Translations under genes and position numbers: made by a program | Shown here: positions 19,593-28,268 of the stretch, in pieces | Numbering within the stretch: position 1 is the stretch's first letter | Layout of the letters: each line of letters starts with the position of its first letter | NCBI RefSeq assembly: GCF_010111755.1 | Contig: NC_088961.1 | Span: 62,001-126,000, forward strand | Reading direction: 5' to 3' | Origin: Nakaseomyces glabratus | Lineage: Eukaryota; Ascomycota; Saccharomycetes; Saccharomycetales; Saccharomycetaceae | DNA length: 64,000 bases | The notes under the pieces: generated by a model | Database searches by the model: none | Seen by the model: only the letters and a program-made list of their open reading frames with translations | Told to the model about the DNA's origin: nothing

Positions 19593-19600
19593 TCCACGGA
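19593..19600. promoter_or_regulatory. Pleiotropic drug response element (Pdr1-type), proximal
   Basis: TCCACGGA is a second perfect TCCRYGGA match, 293 bases upstream of the RTA1-like start. Paired PDREs are usual in Pdr1/Pdr3 target promoters. Confidence 0.65.
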
Positions 19601-19892
19601 ATGGCATTATTATGATAATGAGAATCACATTGCTATTTGATCTTGATTTATTGTTATTCTTGCTTTTCTGGAGCTCATCTCTAGCATGGCTATTAATTTT
19701 AGTACTCCCTGGCTTAGCTCTATTTGGAAGACACAATTCGAGAATAAAGCAATCATCTCTTTGTTAATCATTCTTAAAGTACATTCGATAAGTATAAAGA
19801 CTTCTACTAAGACTAGAACCCCCATTTTCTTTTATCTGGCATTCTCCCAATTCTAAACTATATACCTGCATAAGATCCTGACACATTAAACT

Positions 19893-20912
19893 ATGTCTAC
19901 AAACAGTACCATAAATCTGTCTGATGACTTTAAGTTTGATTTCTACAAATATACACCCAACCTGGGTGCTTCCATCGCGTTCGCGGTGTTGTTTCTTATA
20001 GCCGCAATAATAATCACCGGACAGCTGTGGATTCTAACAAAATCGCATAGACAGTTCCTGACGCAATGGATGAACTCTCCAACATACTACGCCAATATTC
20101 GTCATTATAATACCTTCAAGCTATTTGCTGCCCATATACCGTTAATTGTGGGATGCATCATCGAAGTCGTTGGTTATATCGCAAGATCTGTCTCCCGTCA
20201 TGATGTTTACTCGTTGCCCCCATTTGCTGTGCAAGTGGTGCTGTTACTCGTGGGGCCTACATTATACGCTGCAAGTATATATATGGTTTTTGGAAGAATG
20301 GCACACCTCATGTTTGTTGAGAATTTGATGATCATGCCCGCTAGGTTTAACACTGTTATCTTTGTGCTTGGTGATGTAGCAAGTTTGCTATTGCAAGCAG
20401 CAGGTGGTGGTATGCAAGCCAGCGCATCCACTGAAAAGGCGGGCTCAAATATAGTCACCGTAGGTCTTTTTATTCAAATAGCCTTCTTTGGTATCTTCAT
20501 GATAAACGAGTTCCTGTTTGTCATTAGGGTTAGGGCACTGAGGAATAAGAACAAAATTGCCAGCAAGAGTAACACATGGATATACTACAACTGGATATTG
20601 ATTGTCAACAGCGCTATGATCTTAGTTAGATCAATCGTTAGAACCGTTGAATTCATTCAAGGTTATGATGGTTACATCACTTCCCATGAGTACTTCCTTT
20701 ACATATTCGACGCTACTCCAATGTTTTTACTGCCATTAATTACCATTGTATTTATGATGAAGTACAACATTTTCGAGATTCAGAGAGAATCAATCCAGAT
20801 CCAGTCCGAGCTTGACAAGGATTATGAATCCGAGGACAATGATAGCTCGCTCGACATCGAAGCCGATATTGAAGATGGTTCAGAAAACCGTATGTCAAAA
20901 ACTGAATTTTAA
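19893..20912 (+). CDS. RTA1: RTA1/RSB1-like lipid-translocating exporter family membrane protein
   Basis: The 339-residue protein has seven hydrophobic segments and the RTA1-family landmarks: YTPNLGASIAF at the N-terminus, IYMVFGRMAHL, FVLGDVASLLLQAAGGGM, and RSIVRTVEFIQGYDGYITSHEYFLYIFDATPM. Members (Rta1, Rsb1, Pug1) are linked to 7-aminocholesterol resistance, export of sphingoid long-chain bases and porphyrin/haem transport. The C-terminal tail (300-339) is acidic. The convergent neighbour SLI1 and then ZPR1 mirror the RTA1-SLI1-ZPR1 order (YGR213-YGR211), so RTA1 is the best name, though the protein may carry the role of several members. Two PDREs upstream suggest Pdr1 control. Confidence 0.85.
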   Translation: MSTNSTINLSDDFKFDFYKYTPNLGASIAFAVLFLIAAIIITGQLWILTKSHRQFLTQWMNSPTYYANIRHYNTFKLFAAHIPLIVGCIIEVVGYIARSVSRHDVYSLPPFAVQVVLLLVGPTLYAASIYMVFGRMAHLMFVENLMIMPARFNTVIFVLGDVASLLLQAAGGGMQASASTEKAGSNIVTVGLFIQIAFFGIFMINEFLFVIRVRALRNKNKIASKSNTWIYYNWILIVNSAMILVRSIVRTVEFIQGYDGYITSHEYFLYIFDATPMFLLPLITIVFMMKYNIFEIQRESIQIQSELDKDYESEDNDSSLDIEADIEDGSENRMSKTEF

Positions 20913-20989
20913 GTGTAATATAAATATTTAATATTTAATTTTGTAATTTTTAATAGTTTACAACACCGTCATTTATTGACTACTAAAGT

Positions 20990-22363
20990 TCAGTTGAATT
21001 TATTTTTGAGAAATGCTACTGAATTACACAGGATGCTATCAAGCTTTTCTGGATACGCCATTGAACAGTTTAGCCCTCCGCTAGGCGTAGAAATAACACT
21101 ATATGTTATTAGATTAGTAAACAGTTGAGGCTCATTAAAAAAAGCATCTGTCACAGTATACTTGCTATGCTCATTTTGACTAAAATTCTGAAAACCCAGA
21201 TTTGTTACTTCAAAAGTTGAGCTAGGACCAGTAGTTGTTTCAAATTTCATCTTCATAAATTTTTTTGCATCCACCAATTCAAGCAATCGTGCCTCATTAA
21301 TGGCATCCATAACGCCTGTGGTTGATTTCTCAACAATCTTTTTATGTATTGATTGAGCCAATTCCCATTCATCTCTCTCAAAGTCCAAAGTCTCTATAAA
21401 TTCACCACCTGCAACAAAAGTACCATAGCTGTTGCTATACTCCCCGGAATTTGATATTCTATTCCTGGTATTCATAGGTACTTCATATTTTATAGTAGAG
21501 CCGCTGTACTTCTCCTTGGGAATTTTACCTAAAGCTAGGTACAAAACTGCTGTTAGATATGCAGTGAAAGAAACATGGTGCTGCTTACAATCTTTCATTA
21601 TCACTTTTAGTTTATTGGAAGACATTTTGAGAGAGATTTGGCGATTGGTGTTCTTGATCTGATAACAACCGTCATCATTAGAATTTTTTTTAAGATAATC
21701 TTCAGGAATCTTATATTCATCAAACTGGATAATACTAGCATCCTGAGATACTACTGCTCCAGGTGCAATAGTGAATAAAGCTTTAACGATAGGTCTTTTA
21801 ACTTTCCAGCTAAAGGGAATTGGGAGTTTTTCATAAGGATGGCACTGATCAATTGAGTCTGTGCTTCCACCTGGTCTATAAATAATTTCATCAACATCAA
21901 GATCATTGTCTTGTTTCAATTCCTCAAGGCTTTTTAGTAACTCAGTCCAAAACAGAACCGTAGCAATACCATCAAAGAAAAGGTGATCGGTTGCAAATAT
22001 CATTTTATTAGCCTTTGGGACTACTATTACCTTCCACAGGGGTTTATCAACACCATATTCAAAGTTATATTTACGGAATACACTGTTAATTTCCTCTTCA
22101 CCATAAGTATCCCAATCCATATAATCCACTACATCATCAAATTTAATCGGTTCCCCAATTGGATTCACCACTACCTCATTATTACTCTTGTAAGCATTAC
22201 AATATAACTGGAAGTGTGAGTTTACAACTCTCCGTAATGCACAAATGAAATCACTCCTATTCGGAAGACTATTTAGTTCAACGCCAACTGAGAAGCATGA
22301 ATGTAAGTTCAGCGAGCTTCTTTGATAGAAATACTGCTCAATTCCTCCTAAATGACGTACCAT
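20990..22363 (-). CDS. SLI1: Alcohol-acetyltransferase-family N-acetyltransferase, probable Sli1
   Basis: The 457-residue protein belongs to the AATase (Atf1/Atf2/Sli1) family. It carries an HXXXD-type active-site motif HLFFDG (H127, D131), the YEVPMNTRNR-type segment and a Ser/Thr-rich GPSSTFEVTNLG stretch of the CoA-dependent acyltransferase fold. Sli1 N-acetylates long-chain bases and detoxifies the sphingolipid inhibitor myriocin in S. cerevisiae. Position between the RTA1-like gene and ZPR1 matches YGR212W. Its 3' end faces that of RTA1 with 77 bases between stops. It could instead be an ATF2-like alcohol acetyltransferase; synteny favours SLI1. Confidence 0.8.
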   Translation of the reverse strand: MVRHLGGIEQYFYQRSSLNLHSCFSVGVELNSLPNRSDFICALRRVVNSHFQLYCNAYKSNNEVVVNPIGEPIKFDDVVDYMDWDTYGEEEINSVFRKYNFEYGVDKPLWKVIVVPKANKMIFATDHLFFDGIATVLFWTELLKSLEELKQDNDLDVDEIIYRPGGSTDSIDQCHPYEKLPIPFSWKVKRPIVKALFTIAPGAVVSQDASIIQFDEYKIPEDYLKKNSNDDGCYQIKNTNRQISLKMSSNKLKVIMKDCKQHHVSFTAYLTAVLYLALGKIPKEKYSGSTIKYEVPMNTRNRISNSGEYSNSYGTFVAGGEFIETLDFERDEWELAQSIHKKIVEKSTTGVMDAINEARLLELVDAKKFMKMKFETTTGPSSTFEVTNLGFQNFSQNEHSKYTVTDAFFNEPQLFTNLITYSVISTPSGGLNCSMAYPEKLDSILCNSVAFLKNKFN

Positions 22364-22782
22364 GTTTGATCTAGCCTGCCTTAAAGACTGAGAAACAACG
22401 TTATTCGAATTTAAGAGACTAATTTATGAAATTGACCTAAACTGATTAAAATTGCTAATCAATATTTTTGGCGATGAGGCAACTTGAATTTGAGTATTTC
22501 CCAATCATGCTGTAACCACCAAGTTTAATACCAAAACGATAATTATATATATAGCATTAAAACCAATAAAAAATATTTCATGACATAAAAGGATACATAA
22601 ATAAGAGAATTATAAGTAATCAAAGTTATGAATAGTGCTCTAATCTAGGTGTTTTAAAGCAATTGAATGCAATTATAAATTTCATGCTTAGTTTAAAGAA
22701 CAACACCATTAAAAATATGCCATCTTTATAAATTACACACTCTAATCAAAAGAAAGATTGATTATTTGAAGAAAGTCATCAC
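22364..22782. other. Intergenic region between SLI1 and ZPR1
   Basis: This A/T-rich stretch of 419 bases holds the SLI1 promoter and the ZPR1 3' end. I see no PDRE and no RNA gene. Confidence 0.4.
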
Positions 22783-24222
22783 CTAGTTAGCATCAGTTTT
22801 CATATCATTCAAACCCAAATCTTCATTTTGTTGTTGGGTTCTTTCGTAGTCCTCTATCTTCATGTTAGGATCTGGATCTGGTGCATAGACATTTTGAATA
22901 TACGATCCAGCCAATGGATCCTCCATAATAACAGTGAAGTGTACCTTACCATCAAGAGCCTCTTTCAATTTGGCAAAGAAGTCCACCCATCTTTGTTTAG
23001 TAGCTTCATCCATGGAATCAGAAGTCTGCGTAAAAACACGGGACTCCAACTCTTCGTAGACTTGCTTTAATAAACCTTCCAGAGTGGTAAATCTACCACC
23101 CAAAGTACCTTCTTGTATATCCAAGTGTAGCTCTGGGATGTGTAGTGAACATGTTTCAGACTTCAATATATCACGCGACAGGTCAGCAGGATCATCACAT
23201 AGCAAAGTAATCTTTCTACCTTTCTCTGGGATAGAACCACCAGTCTTAACTTCATTAGACTTATAACCACAGTGCTCACAAGTTGTAGACATAATGATAA
23301 CTTCCTTGAAGTGTGGGATATTAACAGGCTTCATATGAGTTTCACATTCTTGGGTACAGGAAGGACATGAGGCTCTGAAAGTTTGAACTTCATTGTTGAA
23401 GTTTTCAATATCGGTGGCATCTGATAGAAATTCAGCATTAGCACTGCCTACTTTAACACTTTCTGATGGGTTTCTACCCTTGTTTGACAATTCTTCCAAC
23501 TTGGCTCTACGGCGTTGTTCATATTGATCCTCGGTTAGGATACCTACAACCACGTTTTGTTCATCGGATCTGACATATTGGACGTGAGACCATTTGTGCT
23601 GAGGTTCTCCAGGTTTATATTCAATCCAAGAGTTACCAGATGGATCGTCGAGTATGAATGTCAAAGGCAATGTACCTGGCTCGCAGTTAATGTATGATCT
23701 GACTTTCTTAATAAACTCCGCAATTTGGTTGTACAGGTTTTCATCTATTGATTTTCTCATCTCTTGATCCTGTTCAATATCTTCGATCATCTCACTCAGA
23801 AGACCTTCAACGGTGGTCAACTGGCCCCTCTTAGCTGGAATCTCGACATCTAGTTCAACAAACTTACAGGTAGCAGTTTCAGACTTAACGACTTGTCTGT
23901 TGAAGTCCTCCTTAGACTCAACTTTCAATTGGTACTTGGAACCTTTTTCTTGGATTTGGCTAGCTGGCTGAATTTCAGAGTTCTTGAAACCACAGTGAGG
24001 ACATTCGAAAGACATCAACACCACTTCTCTGAAGTAAGGAATAGAAGTCAGCAGCAATCTAGTAACACCGTTCTTCTCACAGTTCATACATAGGGACTCA
24101 ATCTCTTGAACCGGGTGACCCATGGCATCAGAGGCCCCAGTCAACGACACACCGTTGTCATTCTCTTCTTGTACTTCGTTGGCAGCTTCACCGACCGGCT
24201 TAAACAGTTTATCTTCTGACAT
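22783..24222 (-). CDS. ZPR1: Zpr1 zinc-finger chaperone, eEF1A-binding
   Basis: The 479-residue protein has the duplicated Zpr1 architecture: zinc finger CMNC/CPHC (about 45-80), a ZPR1 jelly-roll domain, then a second finger CPSC/CEHC with its own domain. Zpr1 is essential and helps fold translation elongation factor eEF1A. I choose the ATG at 24222 (MSEDKLFKPVGEAA) because it aligns with the S. cerevisiae start and has a purine at -3. An in-frame ATG at 24243 would add seven residues (MKRTFGD) and has a weaker context. Position matches YGR211W. The promoter carries PAC elements shared with the divergent GTPase gene. Confidence 0.95.
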   Translation of the reverse strand: MSEDKLFKPVGEAANEVQEENDNGVSLTGASDAMGHPVQEIESLCMNCEKNGVTRLLLTSIPYFREVVLMSFECPHCGFKNSEIQPASQIQEKGSKYQLKVESKEDFNRQVVKSETATCKFVELDVEIPAKRGQLTTVEGLLSEMIEDIEQDQEMRKSIDENLYNQIAEFIKKVRSYINCEPGTLPLTFILDDPSGNSWIEYKPGEPQHKWSHVQYVRSDEQNVVVGILTEDQYEQRRRAKLEELSNKGRNPSESVKVGSANAEFLSDATDIENFNNEVQTFRASCPSCTQECETHMKPVNIPHFKEVIIMSTTCEHCGYKSNEVKTGGSIPEKGRKITLLCDDPADLSRDILKSETCSLHIPELHLDIQEGTLGGRFTTLEGLLKQVYEELESRVFTQTSDSMDEATKQRWVDFFAKLKEALDGKVHFTVIMEDPLAGSYIQNVYAPDPDPNMKIEDYERTQQQNEDLGLNDMKTDAN

Positions 24223-24344
24223 ATCTCCAAATGTTCTCTTCATACAGGTGCTATGGCCAAATAAAGTAATGAAGTCATCCACTGAACCCAAATGACAACT
24301 TCTTAAATATGAGTGAAGCTCATCTAATTATTTTTTTTCTTCAC

Positions 24345-24427
24345 AGCTCATCGCATCCGATTTCGTCAAATTTTTTTTTCACTTTGCGAAAAAGAAATCA
24401 CAAAGTGAAAAAAAACAGCGATGAGCT
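24345..24427. promoter_or_regulatory. Inverted PAC pair flanking an A/T inverted repeat (divergent promoter)
   Basis: PAC elements AGCTCATCGC (24345-24354) and GCGATGAGCT (24418-24427) are exact inverted copies. Between them, TTTTTTTTCACTTTG (24372-24386) and CAAAGTGAAAAAAAA (24401-24415) form a 15-bp perfect inverted repeat with a 14-nt loop. PAC plus A/T-rich RRPE-like tracts mark ribosome-biogenesis genes. The block sits centrally between ZPR1 and the YGR210C orthologue and could drive both. Confidence 0.75.
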
Positions 24428-24555
24428 TTGCTAGAATATGGTAGATGAGTATAGAAGGAAGTTTGCAAGTCGGGAGATTGTGGATATAGTCTCAGAGCTG
24501 TGTTGATTTAGGTTTGATAGACACACGCGGCTAGGACCAAACTTTAATTAGAACA

Positions 24556-25782
24556 ATGCCTAGGGATCCCTTGATTGGAATTGTGGGCAAGCCCTCGTCC
24601 GGTAAGTCTACTACGTTGAACTCGCTGACGGATGCATCTGCGGCTGTGGGGTCGTTCCCGTTCACCACCATTGAGCCCAACAAGGCCACTGGGTACTTGC
24701 AAGTCGATTGTGCGTGCAGCCGGTTTGGGAAGGAGGAGCTATGTAAGCCTAACTACGGCTGGTGTGAGAAGGGTAAGAGACATATACCGATCATGCTTCT
24801 GGATGTTGCAGGGTTGGTGCCTGGTGCACACTCTGGTAGGGGTCTCGGTAACAAGTTTTTAGATGACCTTAGACATGCGGATGCGCTGATCCATGTGGTG
24901 GATGTCAGTGGTACCACTGATGCGGAAGGTAAGAACTGCCGGGGCTACGACCCATTGAACGATATTGAATGGCTGCAAGACGAGATCAGGCTGTGGATAG
25001 AGAACAACTTGAAGAAAAGGTGGGGGTCGATTGTCCGCAGGCACACTGCTACGAAATCCAGTGTTGTGGACACGTTACAAGCGCAGTTCGGTGGTTATGG
25101 TTCGCTGATCCCCATGGTGCAACGGTGCCTGGACAGGCTAGAGGGGCTGCCACCTCTGGAGAAGTGGGACGACGAGTGGATAACGAAAGTGGTGAAGTCC
25201 TTTATGATGGAGAAGTTCCCTACGGTGCTAGCGTTGAACAAGATCGACCACCCGGACGCTGACAAGAATGTGTCCAAGATCATGCTAAAATACCCCGAGA
25301 CAAAAGCAGTGTTGACCAGTGCCATCACGGAAGTGTTTTTGAGGAAGTTGAAGAAGCAAGGGTTCATCCAGTATGACTCCGGGACCGAGTTTGTGGATAC
25401 GTGCGAGGACGACCCGTCGTTGAAGCCCCTGGACGAGAAGTCGCTAGCGCGCATAGAGAACATCCGCGACCTGGTGCTGTACAGGTTTGGGTCCACGGGT
25501 GTGGTGCAAGTCCTGCAAGCGGCCACCGATGTTCTGGACCTGATCCCCGTGTACACTGTCAAGAACATGACCACATTCACGGGTGGGAACGGCACCAATG
25601 TGTTCCGGGACTGCTTCCTGGTGAAGCGCGGCACACCAGTGGGCAAAGTCGCCCGCTACATACTGGGCGATGTCACTGTCGCCGCGATAGAGACAGTTGG
25701 CAGCGTCCGTGTCTCGGAAGAGACACCCGTGCTGCCAGGCAAGAACGACATCCTCACTTTCAAAATAGCTCCAAGAAGCTGA
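24556..25782 (+). CDS. Obg-family GTPase with C-terminal TGS-like domain, YGR210C orthologue
   Basis: The 408-residue protein has a G1 loop [12 protein letters not shown] (8-19), the Obg-type [11 protein letters not shown] switch region (32-42), G3 DVAG (83-86), [18 protein letters not shown] and G4 NKID (228-231). A TGS-like region ends the protein. It lies between ZPR1 and TRX2 exactly as YGR210C does. The S. cerevisiae gene is poorly characterised; relatives act on ribosomes or translation, and the shared PAC promoter agrees with such a role, which remains inference. Codon use is more G/C-rich than in neighbours, especially after 25000. Confidence 0.9.
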   Translation: MPRDPLIGIVGKPSSGKSTTLNSLTDASAAVGSFPFTTIEPNKATGYLQVDCACSRFGKEELCKPNYGWCEKGKRHIPIMLLDVAGLVPGAHSGRGLGNKFLDDLRHADALIHVVDVSGTTDAEGKNCRGYDPLNDIEWLQDEIRLWIENNLKKRWGSIVRRHTATKSSVVDTLQAQFGGYGSLIPMVQRCLDRLEGLPPLEKWDDEWITKVVKSFMMEKFPTVLALNKIDHPDADKNVSKIMLKYPETKAVLTSAITEVFLRKLKKQGFIQYDSGTEFVDTCEDDPSLKPLDEKSLARIENIRDLVLYRFGSTGVVQVLQAATDVLDLIPVYTVKNMTTFTGGNGTNVFRDCFLVKRGTPVGKVARYILGDVTVAAIETVGSVRVSEETPVLPGKNDILTFKIAPRS

Positions 25783-26451
25783 GTGTTTGTAAGAACTAAG
25801 TAACGAAATAAACAAAATATACACAACAGAAACCATTGTCACAGCACCCAGGGCCTTATGTCATAATAGAACCTCTAATACACTAGAAAACCTCTATCAC
25901 AGTACTGGAACTTTAAACTATCAGTTACTCTATTACAGTTACTATCGATATTGCAAAGGAAGCCCTAGGGTTCATTAGATAATGGGGAGGACCTTCGAGA
26001 AGCGATAACGTAATGATAGGTACTAAGCCGAACCTTGGTGTTCTAGAACAACAACAGCACACAAACACCCGCACAAATCCCTCCCCCCGAGCAGAAAAAT
26101 TGATTTCCCACTTCAAAGAGAAGACTGGGACCGAGCTTTAAGAAGGCAGATAGACAAAGAGAGCTTAGCATTAGGGTTTCCCACCTGGGAATTTGTAATT
26201 TCGTTGGGGGGCTTCTGATTGCAGAGGATTGTCGCAGAGATGGGGTCCTCTCCCCTTCTATCTCGTTCTCATTACAAAGGGGACTTGGGGGGACCCAGAA
26301 CTATTAGGGTTCGCCACTGTGTTCCACCTGGGTCCCATCAGTATAAAAGGGGACTGGTTTTTCACTCTACATCCTCTCCATCGTATTGCTTCAAACAGAA
26401 CAAAACTAAATAAAACAAACTCACACACACACATACATAATCTAATAAAAA
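25783..26451. promoter_or_regulatory. TRX2 promoter region
   Basis: This 669-base region has a TATA box TATAAAA (26342-26348), two stress-type AGGGG motifs inside AAGGGGACT (about 26278 and 26347) and a 9-bp inverted repeat GGGACCC AG/CT GGGTCCC (26290-26298 with 26328-26336). I find no exact Yap1 site (TTASTAA). No ORF is supported. Confidence 0.55.
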
Positions 26452-26763
26452 ATGGTCAAGCAAATCACAAGTGTTTCTGAATTCGACAGTGCTATTGCTG
26501 TTGACAAGTTGGTCGTTGTCGACTTCTTCGCCACCTGGTGTGGTCCATGTAAGATGATCGCCCCAATGATCGAAAAGTTCGCTGCTGAATACTCTACCGC
26601 TGACTTCTACAAGCTAGATGTCGACGAGTTGCCAGAAGTCGCCCAAAAGAACGAAGTCTCCGCTATGCCAACTTTGGTCTTGTTCAAGAACGGTAAGGAA
26701 GTCGCCAAGGTCGTCGGTGCCAACCCAGCTGCTATCAAGCAAGCCATTGCCAACAACGTCTAA
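26452..26763 (+). CDS. TRX2: Cytosolic thioredoxin
   Basis: The 103-residue protein is a complete thioredoxin with the redox site WCGPC (C30, C33), the preceding DFFATWCGPCKM context and the cis-proline segment SAMPTLVLF. It reduces peroxiredoxins, ribonucleotide reductase and PAPS reductase. Codon use is highly biased, so expression is likely high. Its position between the YGR210C orthologue and SER2 matches TRX2 (YGR209C) rather than TRX1. Confidence 0.96.
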   Translation: MVKQITSVSEFDSAIAVDKLVVVDFFATWCGPCKMIAPMIEKFAAEYSTADFYKLDVDELPEVAQKNEVSAMPTLVLFKNGKEVAKVVGANPAAIKQAIANNV

Positions 26764-27057
26764 ATAACCCCCCGCCAAAAGAATGACTTCAATTCTAATG
26801 CAATTGGATTTCTTTTCCGAGAAAATAAATCTGATAGATTACAATTTATAACCCCCCCTCATAGCTTTTTTCAAAAACTTGTAATTTTGTACTTTTCTCA
26901 TAATTTAATACAAATTATACCTCAGTTATATCTCACAAAACAACTATCATGAATCTATATTCATAAAAGACACAACTGATACTTGACTTATATTCACTTA
27001 TCAGCTACATTTCATATATACGAGACAAATCTTTATACAATTACAATTTGCTTAATA
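26764..27057. other. Convergent TRX2/SER2 intergenic region
   Basis: This A/T-rich stretch holds both 3' ends. No gene is seen. Confidence 0.35.
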
Positions 27058-27945
27058 TTACTCTATAATGCCAAAGATGTACAATGCATCTGCCAAAGAC
27101 TTGGTGTTTAGCTTGGAAGGTGCCTGCTTCTGCACAGTGGGCTTGGCGTTCCATGCGATACCGTACCCACTAACGTGCATTGATGGAAGATCGTTACCAC
27201 CGTCACCAATCATGCACACATTCTCAAGATCGATGGACCAGTCCTTGCACAACTGCTTGATGGTCTCAGCTTTGCACTGCCCGTCCACTATCTCACCAAT
27301 GACCTCACCAGTGAGCACACCAGAGTCGTCCATCTCAAGTAAGTTGGCACGCGCATAGTCCAGAGACAATTGATCCTTGATGTACGAGGCAAACTGAATG
27401 AAACCACCACTCAAGACTGCCAATTTGATACCGTGCTGCTTTAAAGTAGAGCATAGCTGGGGAACACCTTCTGTGATCTGTAGCTTCTGCTTGATCTCCT
27501 CGTACAAGTTATCGATCTTTAGGCCCTTAAGCAGGCGCACACGCTCTCTGAGAGACTGTTTGAAGTCAATCTCGTTGTTCATCGCACGCTCAGTGATCTC
27601 GTGTACTTGGGGCTCAACACCGGCATAGGCAGCAATCAGCTCAATCACTTCCTGGTAGATCAGAGTACTGTCCATATCGAAAACACAAAGCTTCAAAGGC
27701 CTGCGTTGCAATTGCTCATCGACAACTTGAACTGCCAAATCTGCACCGTCAACATCCAATTGGTCCAGTTTCTGCTTCAATTGCAATACTTCACCAGGTG
27801 CCTTGACAAAGATATCCACAGCACGCTTCGAAAGCGTCTCTGTCTTGATCAATTCAGCATCTAGTGCTCCAACGACTCTGTCAACGAGCTCTTTCTCACT
27901 TCTCAACGCATCGCCATGCGCAATCACTGTAACAACAAAAGACAT
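27058..27945 (-). CDS. SER2: Phosphoserine phosphatase, last step of serine synthesis
   Basis: The 295-residue HAD-family enzyme carries motif I FDMDST (D90, D92), motif II in LSGGF and motif III GDGGND (247-252), with an N-terminal regulatory-type extension (1-80). It hydrolyses O-phosphoserine to serine. A consensus Gcn4 site lies upstream between SER2 and CIR1. Gene order TRX2-SER2-CIR1 matches YGR209-YGR207. Length is close to S. cerevisiae Ser2 (309). Confidence 0.96.
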   Translation of the reverse strand: MSFVVTVIAHGDALRSEKELVDRVVGALDAELIKTETLSKRAVDIFVKAPGEVLQLKQKLDQLDVDGADLAVQVVDEQLQRRPLKLCVFDMDSTLIYQEVIELIAAYAGVEPQVHEITERAMNNEIDFKQSLRERVRLLKGLKIDNLYEEIKQKLQITEGVPQLCSTLKQHGIKLAVLSGGFIQFASYIKDQLSLDYARANLLEMDDSGVLTGEVIGEIVDGQCKAETIKQLCKDWSIDLENVCMIGDGGNDLPSMHVSGYGIAWNAKPTVQKQAPSKLNTKSLADALYIFGIIE

Positions 27946-28268
27946 CTCCTAGTGCAAACTCCGTTGCTTGTATACCGTTATTTACCCTGTATACTACTGA
28001 TATGTACTTCAACTGTCCCGAACCTCTTGTAATAACAGCACTCTCGAGGAAGTCATCGATCGACTCAAGTGCACTGCGATGATTTCAAAGCCTTTCGAGT
28101 CTGAAAAATTTCAACAGACCGAGAAAGCTCTAAAGTTCACAATTTCATCGAAAAATTGGTCAAATTTAAAGGAAAGAGTCATAACCCAGGATATAAACTA
28201 CTTGTGTGGGAAGACAAGGAACCATACTAGGACCAAACTGAACAGGGGGGAACACCGGTGCGTACAAC
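27946..28268. promoter_or_regulatory. Divergent SER2/CIR1 promoter
   Basis: A Gcn4 site ATGACTCTT reads on the minus strand at 28174-28182. Nothing else is assigned in these 323 bases; small ORFs running into CIR1 look like chance. Confidence 0.5.
28174..28182 (-). promoter_or_regulatory. Gcn4 binding site
   Basis: AAGAGTCAT is the reverse complement of the optimal Gcn4 nonamer ATGACTCTT. It lies 229 bases upstream of the SER2 start, fitting amino-acid starvation control of serine synthesis. Confidence 0.6.

Larger units (their letters stand above)
17824..19892. other. 2-kb gene-free region between SWE1 and the RTA1-like gene
   Basis: No convincing ORF, tRNA or snoRNA is visible. Content: an SCB-like CACGAAA (18367-18373) and TTTCGCG (18620-18626) on the SWE1 side; E-boxes CACGTG at about 18639 and in TCACGTGA at about 18698; an 11-bp tandem repeat (18777-18820); several poly-A and poly-C tracts near 19100-19180; and two Pdr1-type sites before the RTA1-like gene. 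It spans the junction between the chromosome X-like and chromosome VII-like synteny blocks. Confidence 0.5.
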
